Shown here: piece by piece, positions 5,715 through 6,015 of the stretch
How the letters are laid out: the number at the start of each line of letters is the position of its first letter
How positions within the stretch are numbered: position 1 is the first letter of the stretch
From: Gammaproteobacteria bacterium
GTDB lineage: Bacteria > Pseudomonadota > Gammaproteobacteria > Enterobacterales > Alteromonadaceae
Length of the DNA: 6,015 nt
Assembly (NCBI GenBank): GCA_023380515.1
Contig: JAMCRH010000066.1
Location: 1-6,015, forward strand
Direction of reading: 5' to 3'
Notes under the pieces: model-generated
The model's input: only the letters and a program-made list of their open reading frames with translations
What the model was told of the DNA's origin: nothing
Databases searched by the model: none
Program-made: the position numbers and the translations under genes

Positions 5715-6015
5715 TTAGGCGTAAACTGGGAAACGTGCACACAACGCTTTGACTTCGTCACGCACGCGCGCTTCGACACTTTCGCTGTCGCCAGTTGCAA
5801 CCGCGTCCAGCACGTCACAAATCCAATTTGCCACTTGCTCAGCTTCCGCTTCTTGGAAACCACGACGGGTGATAGCTGGTGTACCTAAGCGTAAGCCAGA
5901 GGTCACAAACGGTGAACGCGGATCATTCGGAACCGAGTTTTTATTCACCGTAATATACGCACGTCCAAGCGCTGCATCGGCGTCTTTACCCGTAATGTCT
6001 TTGTCGATTAAATCA
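5715..6015 (-). CDS. glyA: serine hydroxymethyltransferase, C-terminal part
   Basis: This is the 3' end of a gene that continues beyond the window: about 99 of the usual 415-420 residues are present. The enzyme uses pyridoxal phosphate to interconvert serine and glycine, loading one-carbon units onto tetrahydrofolate in the cytoplasm. The visible part is highly characteristic: [19 protein letters not shown], then [20 protein letters not shown] and TPAITRRGF, followed by the final helical region ending RFPVYA. The ORF is open to the window edge, and upstream of the internal ATG at 5948 it still matches GlyA, so that ATG is not the start. No terminator is visible in the 35 bases before nrdR, suggesting read-through. 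Confidence 0.97.
   Translation of the reverse strand, partial: DLIDKDITGKDADAALGRAYITVNKNSVPNDPRSPFVTSGLRLGTPAITRRGFQEAEAEQVANWICDVLDAVATGDSESVEARVRDEVKALCARFPVYA

Noticed and set aside
5715..5948. Separate 77-residue protein beginning at an internal ATG
   Set aside because: The reading frame upstream of that ATG continues to match serine hydroxymethyltransferase, so this is only the tail of glyA.

Overview
The window suggests a gammaproteobacterium, probably of the Alteromonadales/Idiomarinaceae type. The evidence is the gene order glyA-nrdR-ribD-ribB(X), the protein sequences, a short 4.5S-type SRP RNA, and a ribB fused to a degenerate GTP cyclohydrolase II domain. The lineage is inferred from recognition, not from a search.

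Right half (about 2750-6015): a compact, moderately GC-rich housekeeping block, all on the minus strand. In order of transcription it holds the 3' end of glyA (serine hydroxymethyltransferase), nrdR (repressor of ribonucleotide reductase genes), ribD (pyrimidine deaminase/reductase) and a ribB-type gene (3,4-dihydroxy-2-butanone-4-phosphate synthase with a GTP cyclohydrolase II-like tail that has lost its zinc cysteines). The genes overlap or lie 12-35 bases apart, so they probably form one operon. RibD and RibB feed the two branches of riboflavin synthesis. No riboflavin synthase gene lies between them, and ribH-nusB do not follow.

Middle (about 2259-2751): the gene for the small SRP RNA (4.5S RNA, ffs), also on the minus strand, with a good sigma-70 promoter. 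Directly against its 3' end lies a remnant of about 380 bp of an ISAs1-family insertion sequence. The remnant has recognisable ends, the first 44 codons of the transposase and its last 39 codons or so (out of frame and with a stop), and nothing between.

Left half (1-2258): visibly AT-rich DNA with two minus-strand genes of unknown function, a 309-residue secreted, cysteine-rich protein and a 153-residue two-helix membrane protein. They are separated by 223 bp holding a plus-strand terminator-like hairpin and a 14-bp perfect palindrome. The stretches 1-274 and 1890-2258 hold no convincing gene, only several hairpins. The base composition, orphan genes and IS remnant suggest accessory DNA whose border with the conserved block falls at the SRP RNA gene. 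I found no CRISPR array, phage genes, integrase, or complete new system.
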